Assembly: GCA_045599325.1 (NCBI GenBank)
Contig: JAZRVT010000022.1
Coordinates: 1-32,123 of the forward strand
Source: Cacconaster sp045599325
GTDB taxonomy: Bacteria; Bacteroidota; Bacteroidia; Bacteroidales; UBA932
Length of the DNA: 32,123 nt
Direction of reading: 5' to 3'
Shown here: positions 14,804-23,171 of the stretch, piece by piece
Layout of the letters: each line of letters opens with the position of its first letter
Position numbering within the stretch: the stretch's first letter is position 1
Position numbers and translations under genes: made by a program
The notes under the pieces: model-generated
The model's database searches: none
Told to the model about the DNA's origin: nothing
Seen by the model: the letters and a program-made list of their open reading frames with translations, nothing else

Positions 14804-15816
14804 ACAAGGAGAACATACGCCTTTTCAGCCTCGTCAACTCAAAGGGGGCGGAGGTGATACTTTCAAACCTCGGGGCCGGAATCGTCTCCCTGACCGTCCC
14901 TGACCGCAGGGGCAGGATGGCTGACGTGGTTCTCGGATACCGCAATCCTGAAGATTATTTCGCTGACGGGCCCTGTATGGGAAAGGTCCCGGGAAGATAT
15001 GCCAACCGCATCGCAGCCGGCAGGATGACCGTGGGCGGCCGCGAATGCATCCTCGCTGTCAACAACGGCCCGAACCACCTCCACGGCGGTCCGGAGGAGC
15101 AGTGTTTCGCGAACCGCATCTGGGACGCTGAGGAAACTGAAGACGGAGTCCGCTTCACGCTTGACAGCCCTGACGGAGATGCCGGCTACCCGGGCGCACT
15201 GCACGCAGAGGCGCTCTACACCTGGAGCGAGGAGTGCGTGCTCACGCTGCGTCTCACCGCAACCTCTGCTGCCGAGACAGTGGTGAATCTCACGAACCAC
15301 GCCTATTTCAACCTGAAAGGGGAGTGTGCAGGCGATGTCACGGACCATTTCCTGAAACTCTATGCGTCAAGATATCTGCCTACCGACGGGACTCTCATCC
15401 CAGTGGGTGAACCGGCCCCTGTGGCGGGGACCCCGATGGATTTCACTCAGCCGAAACGGCTCGGCAGCGAGCTGAAGGCCGACTTCCCGGCACTCAACTA
15501 CGGCAAGGGATACGACAACTGCTTTGCTGTCGACGGCTGGAAGAAGGGTGTCGTCAGACCTGTCGCCGAACTCTCCGAGGAGAGCACCGGACGCAGGCTT
15601 GTGGTAAGCACGGACGCCCCTGGCATACAGGTCTATACCGGCAACTGGCTTGAGGGCTGCCCTCAGTCGAAGAGCGGCGGGCAGTATCACGACTACGACG
15701 GAGTCGCTCTCGAGTGCCAGGCGTTCCCTGACTCCCCGAACCGCAGCGACTTCCCTTTTGAAACACTGAAACCCGGAAAGGAGTACAGCAATACGATAGT
15801 CTTTGCATTTGAATGA
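14797..15816 (+). CDS. galM: Aldose 1-epimerase (galactose mutarotase)
   Basis: A 339-aa enzyme that interconverts beta- and alpha-anomers of galactose or glucose, feeding the alpha form to galactokinase. Family landmarks are VPGRYANRIAAG (64-75), NHLHGG (93-98), the catalytic-acid region LTNHAYFNL with His168, and the catalytic base in ALECQAFPDSPN (Glu306). There is no signal peptide, so the enzyme is cytoplasmic, consistent with working next to GalK. Its start overlaps galK by 7 bp and its last 4 bp overlap the permease start (ATGA), indicating translational coupling across all three genes. Confidence 0.93.
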   Translation: MLDKENIRLFSLVNSKGAEVILSNLGAGIVSLTVPDRRGRMADVVLGYRNPEDYFADGPCMGKVPGRYANRIAAGRMTVGGRECILAVNNGPNHLHGGPEEQCFANRIWDAEETEDGVRFTLDSPDGDAGYPGALHAEALYTWSEECVLTLRLTATSAAETVVNLTNHAYFNLKGECAGDVTDHFLKLYASRYLPTDGTLIPVGEPAPVAGTPMDFTQPKRLGSELKADFPALNYGKGYDNCFAVDGWKKGVVRPVAELSEESTGRRLVVSTDAPGIQVYTGNWLEGCPQSKSGGQYHDYDGVALECQAFPDSPNRSDFPFETLKPGKEYSNTIVFAFE

Positions 15817-17045
15817 GCGCAGGGCGTTTCATAGCCTCCCGGATGTCCTCTGACGATGGCAGCCTGAGCCGCACAAGCAACACTATTGCCTGGGTGTCGG
15901 TCTGCCTGAGCATCGCCGTGATGATCATAGCCGTCGCCGTGGTGGACGGATTCAAGTCCCGTATCCGCGAGAAGGTGACGGGCTTCATGGGGTCCGTGAT
16001 GCTGGTGATGCCGGGGCAGAGCCCTATGAATGAGCACTATCCCTTCTCCGATTCTCTCTCTTACCGCAGCAGTCTGGTTGAACTGGACGGCGTGGAGTCC
16101 GTGAGCGGAGTCGCATACAGGCAGGGTCTCATCAAGACAGACGAGCAGATCGACGGACTCTGCTTCAAGGGTGTGGATTCTCTCTATGACTTCTCGTTCT
16201 TCAGCAGTTCGCTGGTGGAAGGCTCTCTTCCGGATTATTCCGGCCGTATATCCAACGACATCCTGATCTCCGGGACAACAGCCCGGAAACTCGGATTCTC
16301 AGTCGGCGACCAGGCTGTGGCCTATTTCATAGGTGACGATGTGAAGGTGCGCAAGTTCACCGTCTGCGGCCTCTATGACGCGCAGCTGGAGGAGATTGAT
16401 TCCAGAATGGCGGTGGCTGACATCAGGCAGGTGCGCCGGCTCAACGGCTGGAGCGGCAGCGAGGTCTCCACCGTGGAGATACGCATCGCTCCGGACAAGG
16501 ACATAGACAGGATGGCTGACGCAGTGCAGGAGATTGAGTTCCTGTGCGCAGATGCGGAGGACGAGCCTCTCTTCGTCACCAGCGCGAAGAAACTCTACGG
16601 CCATCTGTTCGACTGGCTTGCGCTGCTTGACCTCAATGTGCTGATGATACTCGCGCTTATGGTTGTAGTGGCCGGCTTCAATATGATTTCGGCGATACTG
16701 ATCATCCTCTTCGAGAAGATCTCCGCCATCGGACTCCTGAAATCCTTGGGAATGACCTCAAAGGAGGTGTCTCACGTATTTCTGCTGAGAGCCTGGAAGA
16801 TTGTCCGGAAAGGGCTTCTCTGGGGCAATGCCGTGGGCCTTGGCCTCTGCCTGATACAGAAGTTCACCGGAGTCGTCAGGCTCGATCCGGCAAACTATTT
16901 CGTCAACTGCGTGCCGATTGCAATCTCACCGCTCAAGATAATCATTCTGGATGTGGTTGCCGCAGGCCTGATAATGGCCATCGTCTCGATTTCATCGAGA
17001 TTCATCTCGAAGGTAAGTCCCGACAGGACGATGAGAGTGGAGTAG
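15813..17045 (+). CDS. LolC/LolE-like ABC transporter permease (FtsX family)
   Basis: A 410-aa inner-membrane protein with the LolC/E layout: one N-terminal transmembrane helix (about 27-48, AWVSVCLSIAVMIIAVAVV), a large periplasmic MacB_PCD-type domain (about 50-260), then three transmembrane helices forming an FtsX domain (about 275-400). The loop AIGLLKSLGMTSKEVSHVFLLRA is the usual FtsX coupling region. Homologues extract lipoproteins from the inner membrane or act in MacB-type export. No ATPase gene is nearby, so the LolD-like partner must be encoded elsewhere. It overlaps galM by 4 bp. Its location in a galactose operon looks like shared expression rather than shared function. The next gene converges, 13 bp away. 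Confidence 0.88.
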   Translation: MSAGRFIASRMSSDDGSLSRTSNTIAWVSVCLSIAVMIIAVAVVDGFKSRIREKVTGFMGSVMLVMPGQSPMNEHYPFSDSLSYRSSLVELDGVESVSGVAYRQGLIKTDEQIDGLCFKGVDSLYDFSFFSSSLVEGSLPDYSGRISNDILISGTTARKLGFSVGDQAVAYFIGDDVKVRKFTVCGLYDAQLEEIDSRMAVADIRQVRRLNGWSGSEVSTVEIRIAPDKDIDRMADAVQEIEFLCADAEDEPLFVTSAKKLYGHLFDWLALLDLNVLMILALMVVVAGFNMISAILIILFEKISAIGLLKSLGMTSKEVSHVFLLRAWKIVRKGLLWGNAVGLGLCLIQKFTGVVRLDPANYFVNCVPIAISPLKIIILDVVAAGLIMAIVSISSRFISKVSPDRTMRVE

Positions 17046-17058
17046 GGAGTTCCCGCTG

Positions 17059-18090
17059 CTACTCGATCACGGTCTTATAGATCTCGTATCTTTCGAGGAT
17101 GTTGTCAATGTAGGATGGTATCGGACCGTCCGGTCTCTCAAGCTTTGACCTGACCGAATCCCAGTCGTTCCTGTCAGCACCGAGTTCGGCCGCCTTGTCG
17201 CGGAGCACTTCGATGTGGCCTTCTCCACTGTTGTAGGCTGCCAGGGCGAATTTGACTACATTGATTGAGTCAAGACCTTCGTTTTTGAACTGCTTGAGGA
17301 GCTTGTTGAAGTGGAGCGTCCCTGCCTTGACGTTCATTTCGGGATCGTAGAGGTCGCTGACACCGTATGCCGCCGCCGTGCTCTCCTTGATCTGCATCAG
17401 GCCTCGGGCATCGAACTGTGACTGGGCTCCGATGGCGAACTGTGACTCTTCGTAGATGATTGATGAGATGAGCCTCCAGTCGAGCCCCACATTGGCGCTG
17501 TATTTCTTGATGATGTCGTCGTAGGGGGAGATCGAATGGACCGGTGTGTCCATATTGAGCAGATATTCAATCTTATAGGAACGGAAGTATCTGACCTTCA
17601 TCTGGCTGAACAGGTCCTCGAACTGGAACTTGGTGTACCAGAAGTTGATGGAGTTCATCAGCTCTATGTTGTCGCCGCGCACCACCCAGACGTCGCTGTC
17701 CTTGACGGGGACCGAGAAAAGGAACCGGTCGCGGTATTCGTCAGGTATGGAGTCATTGAGGTTGCAGACAACCACGTCCAGCCTGCCTTGTTCAAGGTTC
17801 TCCCAGCATTCCGGGCTGTTTTCAGGGGTGAGGATCCTGATGGCGGACCCGCATCCCTCCCCGAAGGCGCCGAGAAGCTCATAGTTGAAGGCCACATTCT
17901 TGTGCTGCTTCGACTTGTAGCTCCTCTCCATCGCTATCGCGCAGTTCAGAGTGTCGGCCCTGAAGTCGAAGTACAGCTCTTCGTGTGCCATCGTGCGGTC
18001 AGCATCCCTGACGAGCACTGCCGTCACCCCTATCAGAAACAGCCAGAGGAGACTCTTGAGAAGTGTTTGGTGGTGGTCGCTTCCGCTCAT
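17059..18090 (-). CDS. MltF-like membrane-bound lytic transglycosylase
   Basis: A 343-aa peptidoglycan-cleaving protein. Residues 10-27 are a hydrophobic N-terminal anchor or uncleaved signal. About 40-185 resembles a solute-binding-protein module (FDFRADTLNCAIAMERSYKS, LEQGRLDVVVCNLNDS, FLFSVPVKDSDVWVVRGD), as in MltF. About 190-335 is an SLT lytic-transglycosylase domain with IIYEESQF (catalytic Glu probably 215), DARGLMQI (227-234) and FALAAYNSGEGHI (281-293). It would cleave the MurNAc-GlcNAc bond and release 1,6-anhydro-muropeptides. The ATG directly follows the stop of the porin gene (no gap), so it is the last gene of the NAD-salvage/porin unit. It produces the kind of wall sugar that the AmgK/MurU-like pair upstream might recycle. 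Confidence 0.88.
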   Translation of the reverse strand: MSGSDHHQTLLKSLLWLFLIGVTAVLVRDADRTMAHEELYFDFRADTLNCAIAMERSYKSKQHKNVAFNYELLGAFGEGCGSAIRILTPENSPECWENLEQGRLDVVVCNLNDSIPDEYRDRFLFSVPVKDSDVWVVRGDNIELMNSINFWYTKFQFEDLFSQMKVRYFRSYKIEYLLNMDTPVHSISPYDDIIKKYSANVGLDWRLISSIIYEESQFAIGAQSQFDARGLMQIKESTAAAYGVSDLYDPEMNVKAGTLHFNKLLKQFKNEGLDSINVVKFALAAYNSGEGHIEVLRDKAAELGADRNDWDSVRSKLERPDGPIPSYIDNILERYEIYKTVIE

Positions 18091-20382
18091 TTACCAGGTA
18101 TAGAACGGCCAGTGGAGGCCAATCTTGAATCCTCTGACAGGTTTGATATAGTGGTATGCTGAGAAGTAGTCCGATTCAGGCCAGTCCTTGAAGGCGTTGG
18201 TGTACTTCACGAATATGCTGGCCCTCTTCCACTGAACGTTGACGAAGGCGTCGAAGTAAGGCACCTGCCCGATCATTTCCCTTGTCTGGTTGTAGAACTG
18301 GCCGAGGTCAGGGCTGTATGACGGGGCGTAGAACTTGGTGTTGGCTATGGCGTTGAGGCCGATCTGCATCCTCATCGCCTCCTTAACCACGTCGAATTCC
18401 AGATACCAGCGGAGGTTGAGGGTCAACTTCGGCAGCGGCAGCACCTCCTGGTTCGAGGATAGCTGGAAGAGGACCTGGTTGTCGAAATGGAATGCCCAGA
18501 GGCGGAAGTTCTGCTGGAGATAAGCGCTCATTATGCTCACAGGGTCAGGGTGCTGGCGTATGACAGACAATGTGTCGTAGTAGAGCATATTGGCGGTGAG
18601 CGCATATCCGAAGAAGGCCTTGGTGCCGCTCTTCGGGATGGTGAGGGTGCCTTCGACCCTGGTGGTCGATGTCTTGCCGAAATCGTTGTCCCAGAGGTGA
18701 TGGTTGGTGTAGATGTGCTGCTCGAAAGGATGAGGTGTCTTCAGCTTGGAGGAGAACCTTCCTTCCAGATGGATGCCCTGGTCGAAAGGATAGAGGGAGA
18801 ACTTCACGTGGCCGTTGATGTCGAAGTCGAACATCCTGTAGCCCGCATAGTAGTAGTCGGCGTCGGCGTCCCACTGGAAGTACTTCTTGAACATTCCGGA
18901 GGCTCCTCCGTAGAGGTAGAGGTTGTGCTCGGACTGGAAATGCTTGCCGTACAGGTAGTCGGACGGGTCGAAGCTGTAGTGCGAGAGAATCTGGTATCCG
19001 ATGCCGGCGTTGATCTTGGAGACCACGGCATCAGGGGCGAACGGCTGCAGCTTGATGAAGAAGCGGTTGTTCAGGTTGCGCACCTCCATCTCGTCGTCGC
19101 TGGCCTGGGCGTTGATGTTGAACTTGTTGAAGTAGAAGTTCCGGCCCCATTCGTCGTTGATGCCGATCTGGTCAGTGTACTCCTTGGTGTAGGTGGTGTA
19201 TTCGCCGTAATGGCCTATGTGCGCCATCGTGCCGCCTCCGAGTTCGAGCGAGTCCCTGTCCTTCCTGAGGAAGTTGAGCGGGATGGCCAGGGTCTGGTCG
19301 ATGAAGTATGTGCGCCGCTTCAGTATGTTGGCGGCCTTGGCCAGGTTGACTTCGATGGCCTGAGGGTCGATGATGGTGTCTCTTATCCAGAAAGAGTCGC
19401 GCAGGCCGCCGTTCTCAGTGCGGTCGATGGTCTGCCTGATGGTGCCGGCGTTCACAAGATAGCGCCTGCCCATATAGTTGCCGTAGATGGCGGTGTTGCG
19501 GTGGCTGGTGTTCTCGTTCTTGAGCATTCCCCTGGAACCCAGCCTGGTGTAGAGCAGGGTGAGGTTGAACTCAGGCGAGAAGTTCTGTGTGGACATCAGC
19601 TTCAGGTTCGACTCCTCCATTGCCTTGGGAGCGAAGAGGGTGCCCCAGTATGCAAGCTCTGTATGAGGCGTCTTGGTGTTGTACTGAGGAAGGTTGTCCG
19701 GGGTATATGTGTCACCGGCATAAGGGGTGAACATCGGGGCGTCCTCCACCTCCTCGCGCTTGAAATAGTTGTGGTAGAGCGTCGCGCTGCCGACAGGACC
19801 CAGATATGTCGCCGAAATGTCCTTCTTCAGCATAGGATAGTCGTAGAAGTTGGCGTTGTAGGTGGTGTCCATCCCCTCGATTATATGCAGCTCGTTGAAT
19901 TTGGTGTCTGCATTCCAGGAGATTATGCGTCTGAAGTAGAGTGAGTCCGGGATGGCGAATGTTTCGAGGACACGCGGTTTGGCAGCCTTGAGGCTGTCAC
20001 GCAGCTCCTTCTTGTTCCTCTTGATGGCGCGCTTGATGTCCGTGGTGTCCGGCAGCCGGCGGGCTATGGAGTCGTAGTATGCCGTGAAGGTTGAATCGAA
20101 GTCCGGCATAGTGACGGTGTCGGCTACGGACCAGAACCAGGTGTCGAGGGAGTCGTAGAGACGGCTGCGGCGGATCGAGTCGAGCGCCGCCGAGTCAGGG
20201 ACTGCAGCCGCAAGCGCGGAGTCGGCCGCAGCTGACGGGATGCTGTCCTGCAGCATCGCGGCCGCCTTTGCCGCAATAGAGTCCTGAAGGGCTCTGAAAT
20301 AGCGGCTGCGGGCCTCTCCCTGAACCGGAACAAGCATCAGCAGCGCTGCTGCGGCAGCGAATATATATCCCTTCCAGCGCAT
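18091..20382 (-). CDS. Putative porin (Porin_10-like outer-membrane barrel)
   Basis: A 763-aa outer-membrane protein. A signal peptide of about 25 residues ends in GEA. The next 100 residues are rich in Ala, Asp and Ser with repeated LDSI/LQDSI units (low complexity, probably a periplasmic linker). From about 140 onward the sequence is an aromatic-rich beta-barrel (KFNELHIIEGMDTTYNANFYDYPML, SATYLGPVGSATLYHNYFKR) ending in KIGLHWPFYTW with a C-terminal aromatic residue. Length, order and the SATYLG segment match the Bacteroidetes 'putative porin' family (PF14121). Substrate is unknown. Its ATG overlaps the stop of the NAD-salvage fusion gene by 1 bp (TAATG), and MltF-like follows without a gap. 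Confidence 0.82.
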   Translation of the reverse strand: MRWKGYIFAAAAALLMLVPVQGEARSRYFRALQDSIAAKAAAMLQDSIPSAAADSALAAAVPDSAALDSIRRSRLYDSLDTWFWSVADTVTMPDFDSTFTAYYDSIARRLPDTTDIKRAIKRNKKELRDSLKAAKPRVLETFAIPDSLYFRRIISWNADTKFNELHIIEGMDTTYNANFYDYPMLKKDISATYLGPVGSATLYHNYFKREEVEDAPMFTPYAGDTYTPDNLPQYNTKTPHTELAYWGTLFAPKAMEESNLKLMSTQNFSPEFNLTLLYTRLGSRGMLKNENTSHRNTAIYGNYMGRRYLVNAGTIRQTIDRTENGGLRDSFWIRDTIIDPQAIEVNLAKAANILKRRTYFIDQTLAIPLNFLRKDRDSLELGGGTMAHIGHYGEYTTYTKEYTDQIGINDEWGRNFYFNKFNINAQASDDEMEVRNLNNRFFIKLQPFAPDAVVSKINAGIGYQILSHYSFDPSDYLYGKHFQSEHNLYLYGGASGMFKKYFQWDADADYYYAGYRMFDFDINGHVKFSLYPFDQGIHLEGRFSSKLKTPHPFEQHIYTNHHLWDNDFGKTSTTRVEGTLTIPKSGTKAFFGYALTANMLYYDTLSVIRQHPDPVSIMSAYLQQNFRLWAFHFDNQVLFQLSSNQEVLPLPKLTLNLRWYLEFDVVKEAMRMQIGLNAIANTKFYAPSYSPDLGQFYNQTREMIGQVPYFDAFVNVQWKRASIFVKYTNAFKDWPESDYFSAYHYIKPVRGFKIGLHWPFYTW

Positions 20383-22418
20383 TAAATGATTTTGACGCCC
20401 ATCTTCGCCAGTTCCCTGACGGCTCTCTTGTGACCCTCTTCATCCACGAATGCGAGAGCCTTCTCAATCAGATATACCTTGTGACCGGCCCTGAGGATGT
20501 CGAGGCAGGTCTCGCGGACGCAGTATTCGCTGGCGATGCCGCTGACCACCACGCTCTTCGCGAGATTGTTGTAGAGCTCGATGCCGCTGCGGTTGTGGCT
20601 CTCGAAGCCGGAATACTGCTCCTTGTTAGGGTTGGTGCCCTTGAAGAACATATTCTCCTCACACGGACGGTTCGATTCTTTCACTAGTGAATTGAATCTT
20701 TCGTGGAGCTGCCCTCCGCGTGTCCCGGCCACGCAGTGCGCCGGCCACTCTCCGCCGTTCTCCTTGAAGGAGCAGTGGTTCGAAGGGTGGCGGTCAAGCA
20801 CGTAGAGCACAGACTGTTCAGGGTGCGAGTTTATATAGTCGATGCAGTTGTCGACTGCTTTCTCCGCATTGCCGCAGGCAAGGGAGCCGTCGATGAAGTC
20901 GTAGAGCATATCGACCACGACGTGGCTGACATTGTCGCCGTCGCGTTCGTCCTCCTGCTGGATGTTGATCTCGTGGATGAGGCGGTTGATGAGCTTCATC
21001 TTGAGGTCGTAGAGGTCGTCGGAGATGTCGACCTTATAGTAGTGAGGGTTGATGATACGGGTCTGTGTCTCGTTGAGGGAGGCGAGGTTGGACTTGTAGT
21101 AGTCCCTCTTCTCGAAGATAGTGCGTGTGTCAGGATTGACGATCGCGCCGTCGTATGCCAGATTCTGGAGGGTCTTCCAGGTGTAGCTGCCGGCTGCGTA
21201 GGTCGAATACTTCGTCTCATCCATCTCGTCTGTCAGGAAAATCTCATCTCCCGCCTCGATGGCCTTTGAGAGCGAGTCCCCGCGCAGGCAGGTGACGTCG
21301 GCCTTGAACTTGCCGTCCTGGATGATCCTGTATGTCACCTGGAATCCCGGGTTGATGAGCTTTGCCTTGTCCTCCGAGCGCTTGAGCAGAGGTTCGCCGT
21401 CTATCTGGACCAGCTTGTAGACGTTGCCGAAGCAAGGGTTGTGCTTGCTGGTGGCGATGGCGTCGCCCACGCCGTAGCTGTCGATGGCAGCTCCCTGGCG
21501 CTCGATTTCAGTGATGATGTATTCGTCGAGAGCGTTAGTCGCGAAGATTTTGCATTTCTTCAGCCCTGCGGCATCGAGGGCCTCGCGGCACTTGACAGAG
21601 AGGTAGGTGAGGTCACCGCTGTCGAGGCGGATGCCGTAGCCCTGAGGATAGCTGTCGTCGATGCCGTTTGCCTTGAATGCCCTGATGGCGTTCTTCAGGC
21701 CGCACTTCAGGGTGTCGAACGTGTCGATCAGGAGAATGAGCCCCTCGCCCCTGTGAGTCTTGATGTATGAGTCGAAGGCCTTGTACTCGCCCTCGATAGA
21801 GCATCCGAAAGCGGTGGTGTAGCTGTGGGCCATAGTGCCGCTCGATTCGAAACCGAACTCAATGCCTGTCAATACATTGGAGGTGCTGACGCAGCCGCCG
21901 ATGACAGCTGCCTTGGAACCGTACTCGGCTGCCCACGGACCGTGTGCGCGGCGTGCGCCGAATTCGCTTACCGGGTGGGAGGCGGCGCGGGTGACGCGGG
22001 ATGCCTTGGTGGCGACAGCCATCTGGTGGTTCATAATGCAGAGGAGAGGAGTCTCCAGCACCTGCGCTTCAATTACAGGGCCTACGACCGTGAGGATAGG
22101 CTCCTTCGGGAAGGCGATCTCACCCTCTTTCATTGCGTATACCTTGCCGGTGAACTTCATCGTGGCGAGGTACTCCCTGAATTCACGGTACTCTTCGCCG
22201 GGCAGGAATTTCTCGAAGAATGTGATGTCTTCGCTTCCGAGGCCGGCGATCATTTCGAGGGCCTCCCTGATTCCGCTGACCACGGCCCAGTTGTTCTTGT
22301 CAGGCGCGCTGCGGAAGAAAAGGTTGAAAACTGCAATCTTGTCCTTCATTCCGTTCTCGAAGAAGGACTTGCCCATTGTGTACTGGTATTTGTCGGAGCA
22401 GTATGAAAAATTCAGCAT
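20382..22418 (-). CDS. pncB-pncA: Nicotinate phosphoribosyltransferase-nicotinamidase fusion
   Basis: A 678-aa protein joining two consecutive NAD-salvage enzymes. Residues 1 to about 490 are a nicotinate phosphoribosyltransferase: the N-terminal SDKYQYTMG, SEFGARRAHG (151-160), the GTMAHS loop with the phosphorylated His (197), and YGIRLDSGDL (261-270). Residues about 497-678 are a nicotinamidase with a complete catalytic triad, Asp503 (VVDMLYDFIDG), Lys593 (FFKGTNP) and Cys633 (SEYCVRET), and the metal ligands Asp542, His544 and His561. The chain would turn nicotinamide into nicotinate and then into nicotinate mononucleotide. I start at ATG 22418, not 22457: the SDKY motif lies close to the terminus in the family, and the -7 box at 22447-22454 lies between the two candidates. 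The porin gene overlaps the stop by 1 bp. Confidence 0.93.
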   Translation of the reverse strand: MLNFSYCSDKYQYTMGKSFFENGMKDKIAVFNLFFRSAPDKNNWAVVSGIREALEMIAGLGSEDITFFEKFLPGEEYREFREYLATMKFTGKVYAMKEGEIAFPKEPILTVVGPVIEAQVLETPLLCIMNHQMAVATKASRVTRAASHPVSEFGARRAHGPWAAEYGSKAAVIGGCVSTSNVLTGIEFGFESSGTMAHSYTTAFGCSIEGEYKAFDSYIKTHRGEGLILLIDTFDTLKCGLKNAIRAFKANGIDDSYPQGYGIRLDSGDLTYLSVKCREALDAAGLKKCKIFATNALDEYIITEIERQGAAIDSYGVGDAIATSKHNPCFGNVYKLVQIDGEPLLKRSEDKAKLINPGFQVTYRIIQDGKFKADVTCLRGDSLSKAIEAGDEIFLTDEMDETKYSTYAAGSYTWKTLQNLAYDGAIVNPDTRTIFEKRDYYKSNLASLNETQTRIINPHYYKVDISDDLYDLKMKLINRLIHEINIQQEDERDGDNVSHVVVDMLYDFIDGSLACGNAEKAVDNCIDYINSHPEQSVLYVLDRHPSNHCSFKENGGEWPAHCVAGTRGGQLHERFNSLVKESNRPCEENMFFKGTNPNKEQYSGFESHNRSGIELYNNLAKSVVVSGIASEYCVRETCLDILRAGHKVYLIEKALAFVDEEGHKRAVRELAKMGVKII

Positions 22419-22446
22419 AGTTTTCCCGTAATTTGCTATTAACCTG

Positions 22447-22476
22447 CAAATATACAAAAAAAACTACAGCTTGAAA
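22447..22476 (-). promoter_or_regulatory. Promoter of the NAD-salvage/porin/MltF operon
   Basis: On the minus strand, TATATTTG (22447-22454) is preceded by TTTC (22473-22476) at 18-nt spacing. It lies just after the end of the upstream nucleotidyltransferase gene and predicts a leader of about 25 nt before ATG 22418. Confidence 0.65.
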
Positions 22477-23171
22477 TCTGAGATTTTGCCAAGGTCCCTG
22501 ATGGAGAGGGCTTCGGGCACGGCGGCACGGATTGTCCGGCTCTGGCAATTGGCCAGATAGAAATCCACTATCGAAAACTTTTCGGGCCATCCTGCCATAA
22601 GCGGCAGTATTTCCGGAGACATCATATGAATCCCGGCGAAGGCGAGGGGAGTGCATTCATCCTGGTCTATTGCGCTGTATGGGCTCCTGACCTGGCCGGT
22701 GTCCACATTGGTCCAGCCCACAAGCCTCCTGTCTCCGTCAAAGAGGAAATACCGCGACGTGGTCCTTCTGCTGACAAGGATAGTGGCGAGGTCTCCCGGC
22801 CTGTGCTGCTCCCTGAACCATCCCAGGTCAAGGTCGGAGATGATGTCCACGTTGTGAACCAGGAAGGGCTCGCTTCCATCGAGCAGCGGCGCAGCGTGCC
22901 TGATGCCCCCGCCAGTCTCGCGGAGCAGGTCGGTCTCGTCTGAAAATGCTATGTCGATGCCGAAGCCGCCGTTCGCACTGACGAAGTCGCGGACCTGGTC
23001 GGCGAAATGGTGCACGTTAATCACGATTCGGTCGTAGCCGTATGCCTTCAGCTTCTCTATGACCCCCTGGAGCATAGGTTTCCCGTCGACAGGGACGAGG
23101 GCCTTGGGCATAGTGTCGGTGATGGGCTTGAGCCTTGTTCCGAGACCGGCTGCGAATATGAGCGCCTTCAT
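22464..23171 (-). CDS. MurU-like sugar-1-phosphate nucleotidyltransferase
   Basis: A 235-aa cytoplasmic enzyme of the NTP_transferase family. It opens with MKALIFAAGLGTRLKPITD and PKALVPV, the full nucleotide-binding signature GxGTRLxPxT...PKxLxPV. Further landmarks are the VINVHHFADQVRDFV segment, ETGGGIRHA, and a metal-binding Asp in LVHNVDIISD. The size and closest resemblance are to MurU, which makes UDP-MurNAc from MurNAc-1-phosphate and UTP. The partner kinase (AmgK type) is the gene immediately upstream, and the two overlap by one base (TGATG). I reject the longer reading from 23294, whose extra residues are an out-of-frame shadow of the upstream gene. The nucleotide and sugar are inferred from the pairing. 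Confidence 0.85.
   Translation of the reverse strand: MKALIFAAGLGTRLKPITDTMPKALVPVDGKPMLQGVIEKLKAYGYDRIVINVHHFADQVRDFVSANGGFGIDIAFSDETDLLRETGGGIRHAAPLLDGSEPFLVHNVDIISDLDLGWFREQHRPGDLATILVSRRTTSRYFLFDGDRRLVGWTNVDTGQVRSPYSAIDQDECTPLAFAGIHMMSPEILPLMAGWPEKFSIVDFYLANCQSRTIRAAVPEALSIRDLGKISDFKL

Noticed and set aside
18487..19944. 485-codon plus-strand open frame opposite the porin gene
   Set aside because: Val- and Glu-rich shadow of a GC-rich beta-barrel gene; no start signal or recognisable domain.
22419..22457. Upstream ATG for the NAD-salvage fusion
   Set aside because: It lies above the -7 box, and the family motif is at the N-terminus from ATG 22418.
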